Shown here piece after piece: positions 1-11,102 of a stretch of DNA of 64,000 nucleotides (position 1 is its first letter; each line of letters starts with the position of its first letter). The stretch is from NCBI GenBank assembly GCA_945910005.1, contig CAMDTW010000523.1:248001-312000 (forward strand), read 5' to 3'. The position numbers were made by a program, and so were the translations under genes. The stretch comes from Isoperla grammatica. Taxonomy: Eukaryota > Arthropoda > Insecta > Plecoptera > Perlodidae. The notes under the pieces are model-generated. The model was not told the origin of the DNA. It searched no databases and saw only the letters and a list, made by a program, of their open reading frames with translations.

Positions 1-1540
1 AGTCTTATATGCTGAGTCTTATATGCTGGGTCTTATATGCTGAGTCTTATATGCTGGTTTTTATATGCTGGGTCTTATATGCTGAGTCTTATATGCAGGT
101 TCTTATATGCTGAGTCTTAAATGCAGGTTTTTATATGCAGGTTCTTATATGCAGGTTCTTATATGCTGAGTCTTATATGCAGGTTCTTAAATGCTGGGTC
201 TTATATGCTGAGTCTTATATGCTGGGTCTTATATGCTGAGTCTTATATGCAGGTTTTTATATGATGAGTCTTATATGATGAGTCTCATATGCTGACTCTT
301 ATATGCTGACCCTTACATGCTGGGTCTTATATGCTGGGTCTTATATGCCAGGTCTTATATGCTGGGTCTTAAATGCTGAGTCTTATATGCTGGGTCTTAT
401 ATGCTGAATCTAATATGCTGGGTCTAATATGCTGGGTCTTATATGCTGAGTCTTATATGCAGGGTCTTAAATGCAGGGTCTTATATGCTGAGTCTTATAT
501 GCTGGGTCTAATATGCTGGGTCTTATATGCTGGGTCTTATACGCTAGGTCTTATATGCTGAGTCTTATATGCAGGGTCTTATATGCAGGGTCTTATATGC
601 TAAGTCTTATATGCAGGGTCTTATATGCAGGGTCTTATATGCTGATTCTTATATGCTGGGTCTTATATGCTGGGTCTTATATGCTGGGTCTTATATGCTG
701 GGTCTTATATGCTGAGTCTAATATGCAGGGTCTTATATGCAGGGTCTTATATGCTGAGTCTTATATGCAGGGTCTTATATGCTGGGTCTTATATGCTGGG
801 TCTTATATGCAGGGTCTTATATGCTTAGTCTTATATGCAGGGTCTTATATGCAGGGTCTTATATGCTAAGTCTTATATGCTTAGTCTTATATGCTGGGTC
901 TTATATACTGAGTCTTATATGCTGGGTCTTATATGCAGGTTCTTATATGCTGAGTCTTATATGCTGAGTCTTATATGCTGAGTCTTATATGCTGAGTCTT
1001 ATATTCTGGGTCTTATATGCTGGGTCTTATATGCTGGGTCTTATATGCTGGGTCTTATATGCTGGGTCTTATATGCTGGGTCTTATATGCTGGGTCTTAA
1101 ATGCTGAGTCTTATATGCTGGGTCTTATATGCTGAGTCTTATATGCTGAGTCTTATATGCTGGGTCTTATATGCTGGGTCTTATATGCTGGGTCTTATAT
1201 GCTGAGTCTTATATGCTGGGTCTTATATGCTGGGTCTTATATGCTGGGTCTTATATGCTGGGTCATATATGCTGAGTCTTATATGCTGGGTATTATATGC
1301 TGGGTCTTATATGCTGAGTCTTATATGCTGGGTCTTATATGCTGGGTCTTATACGCTAGGTCTTATATGCTGGGTCTTATATGCTGAGTCTTATATGCTG
1401 GGTCTTATATGCTAAGTCTCATATGCTGAGTCTTATATGCTGAGTCTTATATGCTGAGTCTTATACGCTGAGTCTTATATGCAGGTTCTCATATGCTGAG
1501 TCTTATATGCTGAGTCTTATATGCTGAGTCTTATATGCAG
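1..1540 (+). repeat. 1.86-kb sub-repeat, first member
   Basis: It aligns with 1862-3325 at offset 1,861-1,862 over the first kilobase (GCTGGTTTTTATAT unit at 53 against 1915; GCTGACCC unit at 305 against 2166). The offset falls to 1,791, five units fewer, by the GCTAAGTCTC unit at 1411 against 3202. The two members stop matching after about 1540 and 3325. 1,861 is one base short of 133 units. Copies B and C carry the pair too, at 15445 and 45537 onward, and a further relative lies at 11.4-12.7 kb. Confidence 0.75.
263..430 (+). repeat. Signature block 1: twelve-unit series with the GCTGACCCTTACAT landmark
   Basis: The ordered series is GATGAGTC, a GATGAGTC unit ending CATAT, GCTGACTC, GCTGACCCTTACAT, two GGG units, a GCC(A/G)GGTC unit, a GGG unit ending TTAAAT, GAG, GGG, GCTGAATCTAATAT and a GGG unit ending TAATAT. 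The GCTGACCC unit lies at 305, 2166, 11635, 13439, 15749, 17610, 27079, 30885, 32689, 45841, 47702, 56948, 58584, 61511 and 62323. The 13439 and 32689 members share only the first part, and the one at 61511 lacks the usual preceding units. A broken block stops after the first unit at 41534. Confidence 0.9.
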
Positions 1541-1861
1541 GTTCTTATATGCTGGGTCTTATATGCTGAGTCTTATATGCTTGGTCTTATATGCTGTGTC
1601 TTATATGCAGGTTCTTATATGCTGAGTCTTATATGCTGAGTCTGGTATGCTGAGTCTTATATGCAGGTTCTTATATGCTGGGTCTTATATGCTAAATCTT
1701 ATATGCTGGGTCTTATATGCTGGGTCTTATATGCTGGGTCTTATATGCTGGGTCTTATATGCAGGGTCTTAAATGCTCAGTCTTATATGCTGTGTCTAAT
1801 TTGCTGGGTCTTATATGCTGGGTCTTATATGCTGGGTCTTATATGCTGGGTCTTATATGCT

Positions 1862-3325
1862 GAGTCTTATATGCTGAGTCTTATATGCTGGGTCTTATAT
1901 GCTGAGTCTTATATGCTGGTTTTTATATGCTGGGTCTTATATGCTGAGTCTTATATGCAGGTTCTTATATGCTGAGTCTTAAATGCAGGTCCTTTTTGCA
2001 GGTTCTTATATGCAGGTTCTTATATGCTGAGTCTTATATGCAGGTTCTTAAATGCTGGGTCTTATATGCTGAGTCTTATATGCTGGGTCTTATATGCTGA
2101 GTCTTATATGCAGGTTCTTATATGATGAGTCTTATATGATTAGTCTCATATGCTGACTCTTATATGCTGACCCTTACATGCTGGGTCTTATATGCTGGGT
2201 CTTATATGCCGGGTCTTATATGCTGGGTCTTAAATGCTGAGTCTTATATGCTGGGTCTTATATGCTGAATCTTATATGCTGGGTCTAATATGCTGGGTCT
2301 TTAATGCTGAGTCTTATATGCAGGGTCTTATATGCAGGGTCTTATATGCTGAGTCTTATATGCTGGGTCTAATATGCTGGGTCTTATATGCTGGGTCTAA
2401 TACGCTGGGTCTTATATGCTGAGTCTTATATGCAGGGTCTTATATGCAGGGTCTTATATGCTGAGTCTTATATGCAGGGTCTTATATGCAGGGTCTTATA
2501 TGCTGAGTCTTATATGCTGGGTCTAATATGCTGGGTCTTATATGCTGGGTCTTATATGCTGGGTCTTATATGCTGAGTCTTATATGCAGGGTCTTATATG
2601 CAGGGTCTTATATGCTGAGTCTTATATGCAGGGTCTTATATGCTGGGTCTTATATGCTGGGTCTTATATGCTGGGTCTTATATGCTGAGTCTTATATGCA
2701 GGGTCTTAGTTGCAGGGTCTTATATGCTGAGTCTTATATGCTTAGTCTTATATGCTGGGTCTTATATGCTGAGTCTTATATGCTGGGTCTTATATGCAGG
2801 TTCTTATATGCTGAGTCTTATGTGCTGAGTCTTATATGCTGAGTCTTATATGCTGAGTCTTATATGCTGGGTCTTATATGCTGGGTCTTATATGCTGGGT
2901 CTTATATGCTGGGTCTTATATGCTGGGTCTTATATGCTGTGTCTTATATGCTGGGTCTTAAATGCCGAGTCTTGTATGCTGGGTCTTATATGCTGAGTCT
3001 TATATGCTGAGTCATATATGCTGGGTCTTATATGCTGGGTCTTATATGCTGGGTCTTATATGCTGAGTCTTATATGCTGGGTCTTATATGCTGGGTCTTA
3101 TATGCTGAGTCTTATATGCTGGGTCTTATATGCTGGGTCTTATACGCTAGGTCTTATATGCTGGGTCTTATATGCTGAGTCCTATACGCTGGGTCTTATA
3201 TGCTAAGTCTCATATGCTGAGTCTTATATGCTGAGTCTTATATTCTGAGTCTTATACGCTGAGTCTTATATGCAGGTTCTTATATGCTGAGTCTTATATG
3301 CTGAGTCTTATATGCTGAGTCTTAT
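1862..3325 (+). repeat. 1.86-kb sub-repeat, second member
   Basis: Second member of the pair beginning at base 1. It carries a 13-bp unit at 1985-1997 (GCAGGTCCTTTTT), also present at 17429 and 47521 but not in the first member, which has a 14-bp GCAGGTTTTT unit in the equivalent place. A segment of this member, about 2.1-4.0 kb, is the one reused twice in the mosaic right end of the window. Confidence 0.7.
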
Positions 3326-4251
3326 ATGCTGGGTCTTATATGCTGGGTCTAATATGCTGGGTCTTATATGCTGGGTCTTACATGCTGAGTCTTTTATGCA
3401 GGTTCTTATATGCTGAGTCTTATATGCTGAGTCTTATTTGCTGGGTCTTATATGCAGGTTCTTATACGCTGAGTCTTATATGCTGAGTCTTATATGCTGG
3501 TTCTTATATGCAGGTTCTTATATGCTGAGTCTTATATGCTGGGTCTTATATGCTGGGTCTTATATGCTGGGTCTTATATGCTGGGTCTTATATACTGAGT
3601 CTTATATGCTGGGTCTAATATGCTGGGTCTTATATGCAGGATCTTATATGCTAAGTCTTATATGCTGAGTCTTATATGCTGAGTCTTATATGCTGGGTCT
3701 TATATGCAGGTTCTTATATGCTGAGTCTTATATGCTGGGTCTTATATGCAGGTTCTTACATGCTGAGTCTTATATGCAGAGTCTTATATGCTGGGTCTTA
3801 TATGCTGGGTCTTATATGCTGGATCTTATATGCTGAGTCTTATATGCTGGGTCTAATGTGCCAGGTCTTATATGCAGGTTCTTATATGCTGAGTCTTATA
3901 TGCAGGTTCTTATATGCTGAGTCTTATATGCTGAGTCTTATATGCTGGGTCTTATATGCAGGTTCTTATATGCTGAGTCTTATATGCTGGGTCTTATATG
4001 CTGGGTCTAATATGCTGGGTCTTATATGCTGGGTCTTACATGCAGGGTCTTATATGCAGGGTCTTTTATGCTGGGTCTTATATGCTGAGTCTTATATGCT
4101 GAGTCTTATATGCCGGGTCTTATATGCTGGGTCTTATATGCTGGGTCTTATATGCTGGGTCTTACATGCAGAGTCTTATATGCAGGGTCTTATTTGCTGG
4201 GTCTTACATGCTAAGTCTTATATGCTGAGTCTTATATGCTGGGTCTTATAT

Positions 4252-5125
4252 GCTGTCTCTTATATGCTGAGTCTTACATGCTGGGTCTTATATGCAGGTT
4301 CTTATATGCTGAGTCTTATATGCTGAGTCTTATGTGCTGGGTCTTATATGCTGAGTCTTATATGCTGGGTCTTATATGCTGAGTCTTATATGCTGAGTCC
4401 TATATGCTGAGTCTTATATGCTGAGTCTTATATGCTGGGTCTAATATGCTGGGTCTTATATGCTGGGTCTAATATGCTGGGTCTTATATGCTGAGTCTTA
4501 TATGCAGGGTCTTATATGCGGGGTCTTATTTGCTGAGTCTTATATGCTAGGTCTTATATGCTGGGTCTTACATGCAGGGTCCTTTATGCAGGGCCTTATA
4601 TGCTGGGTCTTATATGCTGAGTCTTATATGCTTCGTCTTATATGCTGGGTCTTATATGCAGTCTCTTACATGCTGAGTCTTACATGCTGGGTCTTATATG
4701 AAGGTTCTTATATGCTGAGTCTTATATGCTGAGTCTTATGTGCTTAGTCTTATATGCTGGGTCTTATAAGCTGGGTCTTTCATGCTGGGTCTTATATGCT
4801 GGGTCTTATATGCTGGGTCTTATATGCTGAGTCTTATATGCTGAGTCTTATATGCTGAGTCTTATATTCTGAGTCTTATATGCTGGGTCTTATATGCTGA
4901 GTCTTATATGCAGGGTCTTATATGCAGGGTTTTATATGCTAAGTCTTATATGCTAAGTCTTAAATGCTGGGTCTTATATGCTGAATCTAATATGCTGGGT
5001 CTAATATGCTGGGTCTTATATGCTGAGTCTTATATGCAGGGTCTTATATGCAGGGTCTTATATGCTGAGTCTTATATGCTGGGTCTAATATGCTGGGTCT
5101 TATATGCTGGGTCTTATACGCTGGA
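4252..5125 (+). repeat. 1.26-kb sub-repeat, first member
   Basis: It aligns with 5512-6370 at offset 1,259-1,260 (90 units), falling to 1,245 by the GCAGGGTTTTATAT unit at 4924 against 6169. Shared landmarks are a GCTGTCTC unit (4252, 5512), GCGGGGTC (4518, 5777), and a following GCTTCGTC and GCAGTCTC series. The copies part after a GCTGGGTCTTATAC unit near 5115 and 6360. Confidence 0.7.
4518..4713 (+). repeat. Signature block 2: series from GCGGGGTC through GCTTCGTC to GAAGGTTC
   Basis: The GCGGGGTC unit lies at 4518, 5777, 13705, 14321, 19962, 21221, 32955, 33571, 37859, 41535, 42151, 49984 and 51286. It is followed within about 190 bp by units ending TTACAT, GCAGGGCC, GCTTCGTC, GCAGTCTC or GCAGACTC, and GAAGGTTC or GAATGTTC. 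The block is the clearest tracer of the 1.26-kb, 616-bp and 4.29-kb duplications. Confidence 0.9.
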
Positions 5126-5511
5126 TCTAATATGCTGAGTCCCATATGCTGGGTCGAATGTGCTGGGTCTATTATGCAGGTTCTTATATGCTGAGTCTTA
5201 TATGCAGGTTCTTATATGCTGAGTCTTATATGCTGAGTCTTATATGCTGGGTCTTATATGCAGGTTCTTATATGCTGAGTCTTATATGCTGGGTCTTAGT
5301 TGCTGGGTCTAATATGCTGGGTCTTATATGCTGGGTCTAACATGCAGGGTCTTATATGCAGGGTCTTATATGCTGGGTCTTATATGCTGAGTCTTATATG
5401 CTGAGTCTTATATGCTGGGTCTTATATGCTGGGTCTTATATGCTGGGTCTTATATGCTGGGTCTGACATGCAGAGTCTTATATGCAGGGTTTTATATGCT
5501 GGGTCTTATAT

Positions 5512-6370
5512 GCTGTCTCTTACATGCTGAGTCTTACATGCAGGGTCTTATATGCAGGTTCTTATATGCTGAGTCTTATATGCTGAGTCTTATGTGCTGG
5601 GTCTTATATACTGAGTCTCATATGCTGGGTCTTATATGCTGAGTCTTATATGCTGAGTCTTATATGCTGAGTCTTATATGCTGAGTCTTTAAGCTGGGTC
5701 TAATATGCTGGGTCTTATATGCTGGGTCTAATATGCTGGGTCTTATATGCTGAGTCCTATATGCAGGGTCTTATATGCGGGGTCTTATATGCTGAGTCTT
5801 ATATGCTAGGTCTTATATGCTGGGTCTTACATGCAGGGTCTTATATGCAGGGCCTTATATGCTGGGTCTTATTTGCTGAGTCTTATATGCTTCGTCTTAT
5901 ATGCTGGGTCTTATATGCAGTCTCTTACATGCTGAGTCTTACATGCTGGGTCTTATATGAATGTTCTTATATGCTGAGTCTTATATGCTGAGTCTTATGT
6001 GCTAAGTCTTATATGTTGAGTCTTATATGCTGGGTCTTATAAGCTGAGTCTTATATGCTGAGTCTTATATGCTGAGTCTTATATTCTGAGTCTTATATGC
6101 TGAGTCTTATATGCTGGGTCTTATATGCTGGGTCTTATATGCTGTGTCTTTTATGCAGGGTCTTATATGCAGGGTTTTATATGCTGAGTCTTATATGCTA
6201 AGTCTTAAATGCTGGGTCTTATATGCTGAATCTAATATGCTGGGTCTAATATGCTGGGTCTTTTATGCTGAGTCTTTTATGCAGGGTCTTATATGCAGGG
6301 TCTTATATGCTGAGTCTTATATGCTGGGTCTAATATGCTGGGTCTTATATGCTGGGTCTTATACGCTGGG
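5512..6370 (+). repeat. 1.26-kb sub-repeat, second member
   Basis: Second member of the 1.26-kb pair. It holds a 13-bp unit at 5680-5692, kept in copy B at 21124 but full length in copy C at 51188. Its series carries a GAATGTTC unit where the first member has GAAGGTTC, the same pair of alternatives that separates the two members of the 616-bp pair at 13.7 and 14.3 kb. This suggests both pairs descend from one older duplication. Confidence 0.68.
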
Positions 6371-6420
6371 TCTTATATGCTGAGTCTTATATGCAGGGTC
6401 TTATATGCAGGGTCTTATAT

Positions 6421-6433
6421 GCTGAGTTGATAT
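6421..6433 (+). repeat. 13-bp unit GCTGAGTTGATAT
   Basis: A unit with a one-base loss and changed core, followed by a GCAGGGTGTTATAT unit. It is kept at the same place in copy B (21865) and copy C (near 51930). It is one of several length variants that shift the reading phase of the array. Confidence 0.85.
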
Positions 6434-6713
6434 GCAGGGTGTTATATGCAGGGTCTTATATGCTGAGTCTTATATGCTGGGTCTAATATGCTGGGTCTTA
6501 TATGCTGGGTTTTATATGCTGGGTCTTATATGCTGAGTCTTATATGCAGGGTCTTATATGCAGGGTCTTATATGCTGAGTCTTATATGCAGGGTCTTATA
6601 TGCTAAGTCTTATATGCTGGGTCTTATATGCTAGGTGTTATATGCTGAGTCTTATATGCAGGGTCTTATATGCAGGGTCTTATATGCTGAGTCTTATATG
6701 CTGGGTCTTATAT

Positions 6714-8920
6714 GCAGGTTCTTATATGCTGAGTCTTATATGCTGAGTCTTATATGCTGAAACTTATATGCTGAGTCTTATATCCTGGGTCTTATATGCT
6801 GGGTCTTATATGCTGGGTCTTATATGCTGGGTTTTATATGCTGTGTCTTAAATGCTGAGTCTTATATGCTGGGTCTTATATGCTGAGTCTTATATGCTGA
6901 GTCTTATATGCTGGGTCTTATATGCTGGGTCTTATATGCTGGGTCTTATATGCTGAGTCTTAAATGCTGGGTCTTATATGCTGGGTCTTATATGCTGGGT
7001 CTTATATGCTGGGTCTTATATGCTGAGTCTTATATGCAGGTTCTTATATGCTGAGTCTTATATGCTGAGTCTTATATGCTGAGTCTTATATGCAGGTTCT
7101 TATATGCTGGGTCTTATATGCTGAGTCTTATATGCTGGGTCTTATATGCTGGGTCTTATATGCAGGTTCTTATATGCTGGGTCTTATATGCTGGGTCTTA
7201 AATGCTGGGTCTTATATGCTGGGTCTTATATGCTGAGTCTTATATGCAGGTTCTTATATGCTGGGTCTTATATGCTGGGTCTTATATGCTGGGTCTTATA
7301 AGTAGGGTCTTATATGCTGAGTCTTATATGCTGAGTCTTATATGCTGGGTCTTATATGCTGGGTCTTATATGCTGGGTCTTATATGCAGGGTCTTATATG
7401 CTGAGTCTTATATGCTGGGTCTTATATGCTGGGTCTTATATGCTGGGTCTTATATGCAGGGTCTAATATGCTTAGTCTTATATGCTGAGTCTTATATGCT
7501 GGGTCTTATATGCTGGGATTTATATGCTGGGTCTTATATGCAGGGTCTTATATGTTGAGTCTTATATGCTGGGTCTAATATGCTGGGTCTTATATGCTGG
7601 GTCTTATATGCTGGGTCTTATATGCTGAGTCTTATATGCTAAGTCTTATATGTTGGGTCTTATATGCTGAGTCTTATATGCTAAGTCTTTATGCTGGGTC
7701 TTATATGCTGAGTCTTATAAGCAGGTTCTTATATGCTGAGTCTTAAATGCAGGTTCTTATATGCAGGTTCTTATATGCAGGTTCTTATATGCTGAGTCTT
7801 ATATGCAGGTTCTTATATGCTGGGTCTTATATGCTGAGTCCTTAATGCTGGGTCTTATATGCTGAGTCTTATATGCAGGTTCTTATATGATGAGTCTTAT
7901 ATGCTGAGTCTTATATGCTGAGTCTTACATGCTGGGTCTTATATGCTGGGTCTTATATGCCGGGTCTTATATGCTGGGTCTTATATGCTGAGTCTTATAT
8001 GCTGAGTCTTATATGCTGAGTCTTATATGCTGAGTCTTATATGCTGAGTCTTATATGCTGAGTCTTATATGCTGAGTCTTATATGCTGAGTCTTATATGA
8101 TAGGTTATATGCTGAGTCTTATATGCTGGGTTATATGCTGGGTCTTATATGCAGGTTCTTATATGCAGAGTCTTATATGCTGAGTCTTATATGCTGAGTC
8201 TTATATGCTGAGTCTTATATGCTGGGTCTTATATGCTGGGTCTTATATGCTGGGTCTTATATGCTGGGTCTTATATGCTGAGTCTTATATGCAGGGTCTT
8301 ATATGCAGGGTCTTATATGCTGAGTCTCATATGCTAAGTTTTATATGCTGGGTCTTACATGCTGGGTCTTATATGCTGGGCCTTATATGAAGGTTCTTAT
8401 ATGCTGAGTCTTATATGCTGAGTCTTATGTGCTGGGTCTTATATGCTGAGTCTTATATGCTGGGTCTTATATGCTGAGTCTTATATGCTGGGTCTTATAT
8501 GCTGGGTCTTATATGCTGAGTCTTATATGCAGGGTCTTATATGCAGGGTCTTATATGCTGAGTCTTATATGCTAAGTCTTAAATGCTGGGTCTTATATGC
8601 TGAATCTAATATGCTGGGTCTAATATGCTGGGTCTTATATGCTGAGTCTAATATGCAGGGTCTTATATGCAGGGTCTTATATGCTGAGTCTTATATGCTG
8701 GGTCTTATATGCTGGGCCTTATATGCTGGGTCTTATATGCTGGGTCTTATATGCTGGGTCTTATATGCTGGGTCTTATATGCAGGGTCTTATATGCTGAG
8801 TCTTATTTGCTAAGTCTTATATGCTGGGTCTTATATGCTAGGTCTTATATGCAGGGTCTTATATGCTGAGTCTTATATGCTGGGTCTTATATGCTGGGTC
8901 TTATATGCTGGGTCTTATAT
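6714..8920 (+). repeat. 2.2-kb sub-repeat, first member
   Basis: It aligns with 8921-11102. The offset is 2,221 at about 7.2-7.6 kb, 2,196 at 8.2-8.5 kb and 2,182 at the end (GCGGGTTC at 8921 against 11103). The drop of 25 at 8.1 kb is explained by two extra short units here (26 bp at 8099-8136) offset by a one-base shortening at 7680. It is bounded on both sides by a CAGGTT- or GCGGGTT-type unit. The pair is kept in copy B (22158 onward, 24365-26546) and in copy C (52223 onward, 54430-56415). Confidence 0.78.
8099..8136 (+). repeat. Cluster of shortened 12-bp units
   Basis: GATAGGTTATAT (8099-8110), a normal GAG unit, then GCTGGGTTATAT (8125-8136). Each short unit lacks two bases of the TCTTA part. 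The cluster follows eight identical GAG-type units (7987-8098). It is kept at 23543 and 53608. Related forms have one short unit (10321, and in both copies of the 3,806-bp duplication) or two GCTGGGTTATAT units around a GAG unit (35921-35958 and its 4.29-kb relatives). Confidence 0.88.
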
Positions 8921-11102
8921 GCGGGTTCTTATATGCTGAGTCTTATATGCTGAGTCTTATATGCTGAGTCTTATATGCTGGGTCTTATATGCTGGGTCTT
9001 ATATGCTGGGTCTTATATGCTGGGTCTTATATGCTGGGTCTTATATGCTGGGTTTTATATGCTGGGTCTTAAATGCTGAGTCTTATATGCTGGGTCTTAT
9101 ATGCTGAGTCTTATATGCTGAGTCTTATATGCTGGGTCTTATATTCTGGGTCTTATATGCTTGGTCTGATATGCTGAGTCTTATATGCTGGGTCTTATAT
9201 GCTGGGTCTTATATGCTGGGTCTTATATGCTGGGTCTTATATGCTGAGTCTTATATGCAGGTTCTTATATGCTGAGTCTTATATGCTGAGTCTTATATGC
9301 TGAGTCTTATATGCAGGTTCTTATATGCTGGGTCTTATATGCTGAGTCTTATATGCTGGGTCTTATATGCTGGGTCTTATATGCAGGTTCTTATATGCTG
9401 GGTCTTATATGCTGGGTCTTAAATGCTGGGTCTTATATGCTGGGTCTTATATGCTGAGTCTTTTATGCAGGTTCTTATATGCTGGGTCTTATATGCTGGG
9501 TCTTATATGCTGGGTCTTATAAGCAGGGTCTTATATGCTGAGTCTTATATGCTGAGTCTTATATGCTGGGTCTTATATGCTGGGTCTTATATGCTGGGTC
9601 TTATATGCAGGGTCTTATATGCTGAGTCTTATATGCTGGGTCTTATATGCTGGGTCTTATATGCTGGGTCTTATATGCAGGGTCTGATATGCTTAGTCTT
9701 ATATGCTGAGTCTTATATGCTGGGTCTTATATGCTGGGATTTATATGCTGGGTCTTATATGCAGGGTCTTATATGTTGAGTCTTATATGCTGGGTCTAAT
9801 ATGCTGGGTCTTATATGCTGGGTCTTATATGCTGGGTCTTATATGCTGAGTCTTATATGCTGAGTCTTATATGTTGGGTCTTATATGCTGAGTCTTATAT
9901 GCTAAGTCTTATATGCTGGGTCTTATATGCTGAGTCTTATAAGCAGGTTCTTATATGCTGAGTCTTAAATGCAGGTTCTTATATGCAGGTTCTTATATGC
10001 AGGTTCTTATATGCTGAGTCTTAAATGCAGGTTCTTATATGCTGGGTCTTATATGCTGAGTCCTTAATGCTGGGTCTTATATGCTGAGTCTTATATGCAG
10101 GTTCTTATATGATGAGTCTTATATGCTAAGTCTTATATGCTGAGTCTTACATGCTGGGTCTTATATGCTGGGTCTTATATGCCGGGTCTTATATGCTGGG
10201 TCTTATATGCTGAGTCTTACATGCTGAGTCTTATATGCTGAGTCTTATATGCTGAGTCTTATATGCTGAGTCTTATATGCTGAGTCTTATATGCTGAGTC
10301 TTATATGCTAAGTCTTATATGCTGGGTTATATGCTGGGTCTTATATGCAGGTTCTTATATGCAGAGTCTTATATGCTGAGTCTTATATGCTGAGTCTTAT
10401 ATGCTGAGTCTTATATGCTGGGTCTTATATGCTGGGTCTTATATGCAGGGTCTTATATGCTGGGTCTTATATGCTGAGTCTTATATGCAGGGTCTTATAT
10501 GCAGGGTCTTATATGCTGAGTCTCATATGCTAAGTTTTATATGCTGGGTCTTACATGCTGGGTCTTATATGCTGGGCCTTATATGAAGGTTCTTATATGC
10601 TGAGTCTTATATGCTGAGTCTTATGTGCTGGGTCTTATATGCTGAGTCTTATATGCTGGGTCTTATATGCTGAGTCTTATATGCTGGGTCTTATATGCTG
10701 GGTCTTATATGCTGAGTCTTATATGCAGGGTCTTATATGCAGGGCCTTATATGCTGAGTCTTATATGCTAAGTCTTAAATGCTGGGTCTTATATGCTGAA
10801 TCTAAAATGCTGGGTCTAATATGCTGGGTCTTATATGCTGAGTCTTATATGCAGGGTCTTATATGCAGGGTCTTATATGCTGAGTCTTATATGCTGGGTC
10901 TTATATGCTGGGTCTTATATGCTGGGTCTTATATGCTGGGTCTTATATGCTGGGTCTTATATGCAGGGTCTTATATGCTGAGTCTTATTTGCTGAGTCTT
11001 ATATGCTGGGTCTTATATGCTGGGTCTTATATGCAGGGTCTTATATGCTGAGTCTTATATGCTGGGTCTTATATGCTGGGTCTTATATGCTGGGTCTTAT
11101 AT
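8921..11102 (+). repeat. 2.2-kb sub-repeat, second member
   Basis: Second member of the 2.2-kb pair; it ends where the GCGGGTTC landmark recurs at 11103. It differs from the first by TTTTAT and TGATAT substitutions (9466 and 9665 areas) and by having a single 12-bp unit at 10321. In copy B this member lies inside the 3,806-bp duplication, so three descendants exist there, and in copy C it has lost 14 units near 54.88 kb. Confidence 0.76.

Noticed and set aside
3676..4326. 216-codon open frame (identical copy at 19120-19770) read as a repetitive membrane protein
   Set aside because: Its residues are just the 14-codon translation of three units. It begins and ends inside the array, the frame is set only by where GAG-type units fall, and similar frames occur in all phases. 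There is no start context, codon bias or unique domain.
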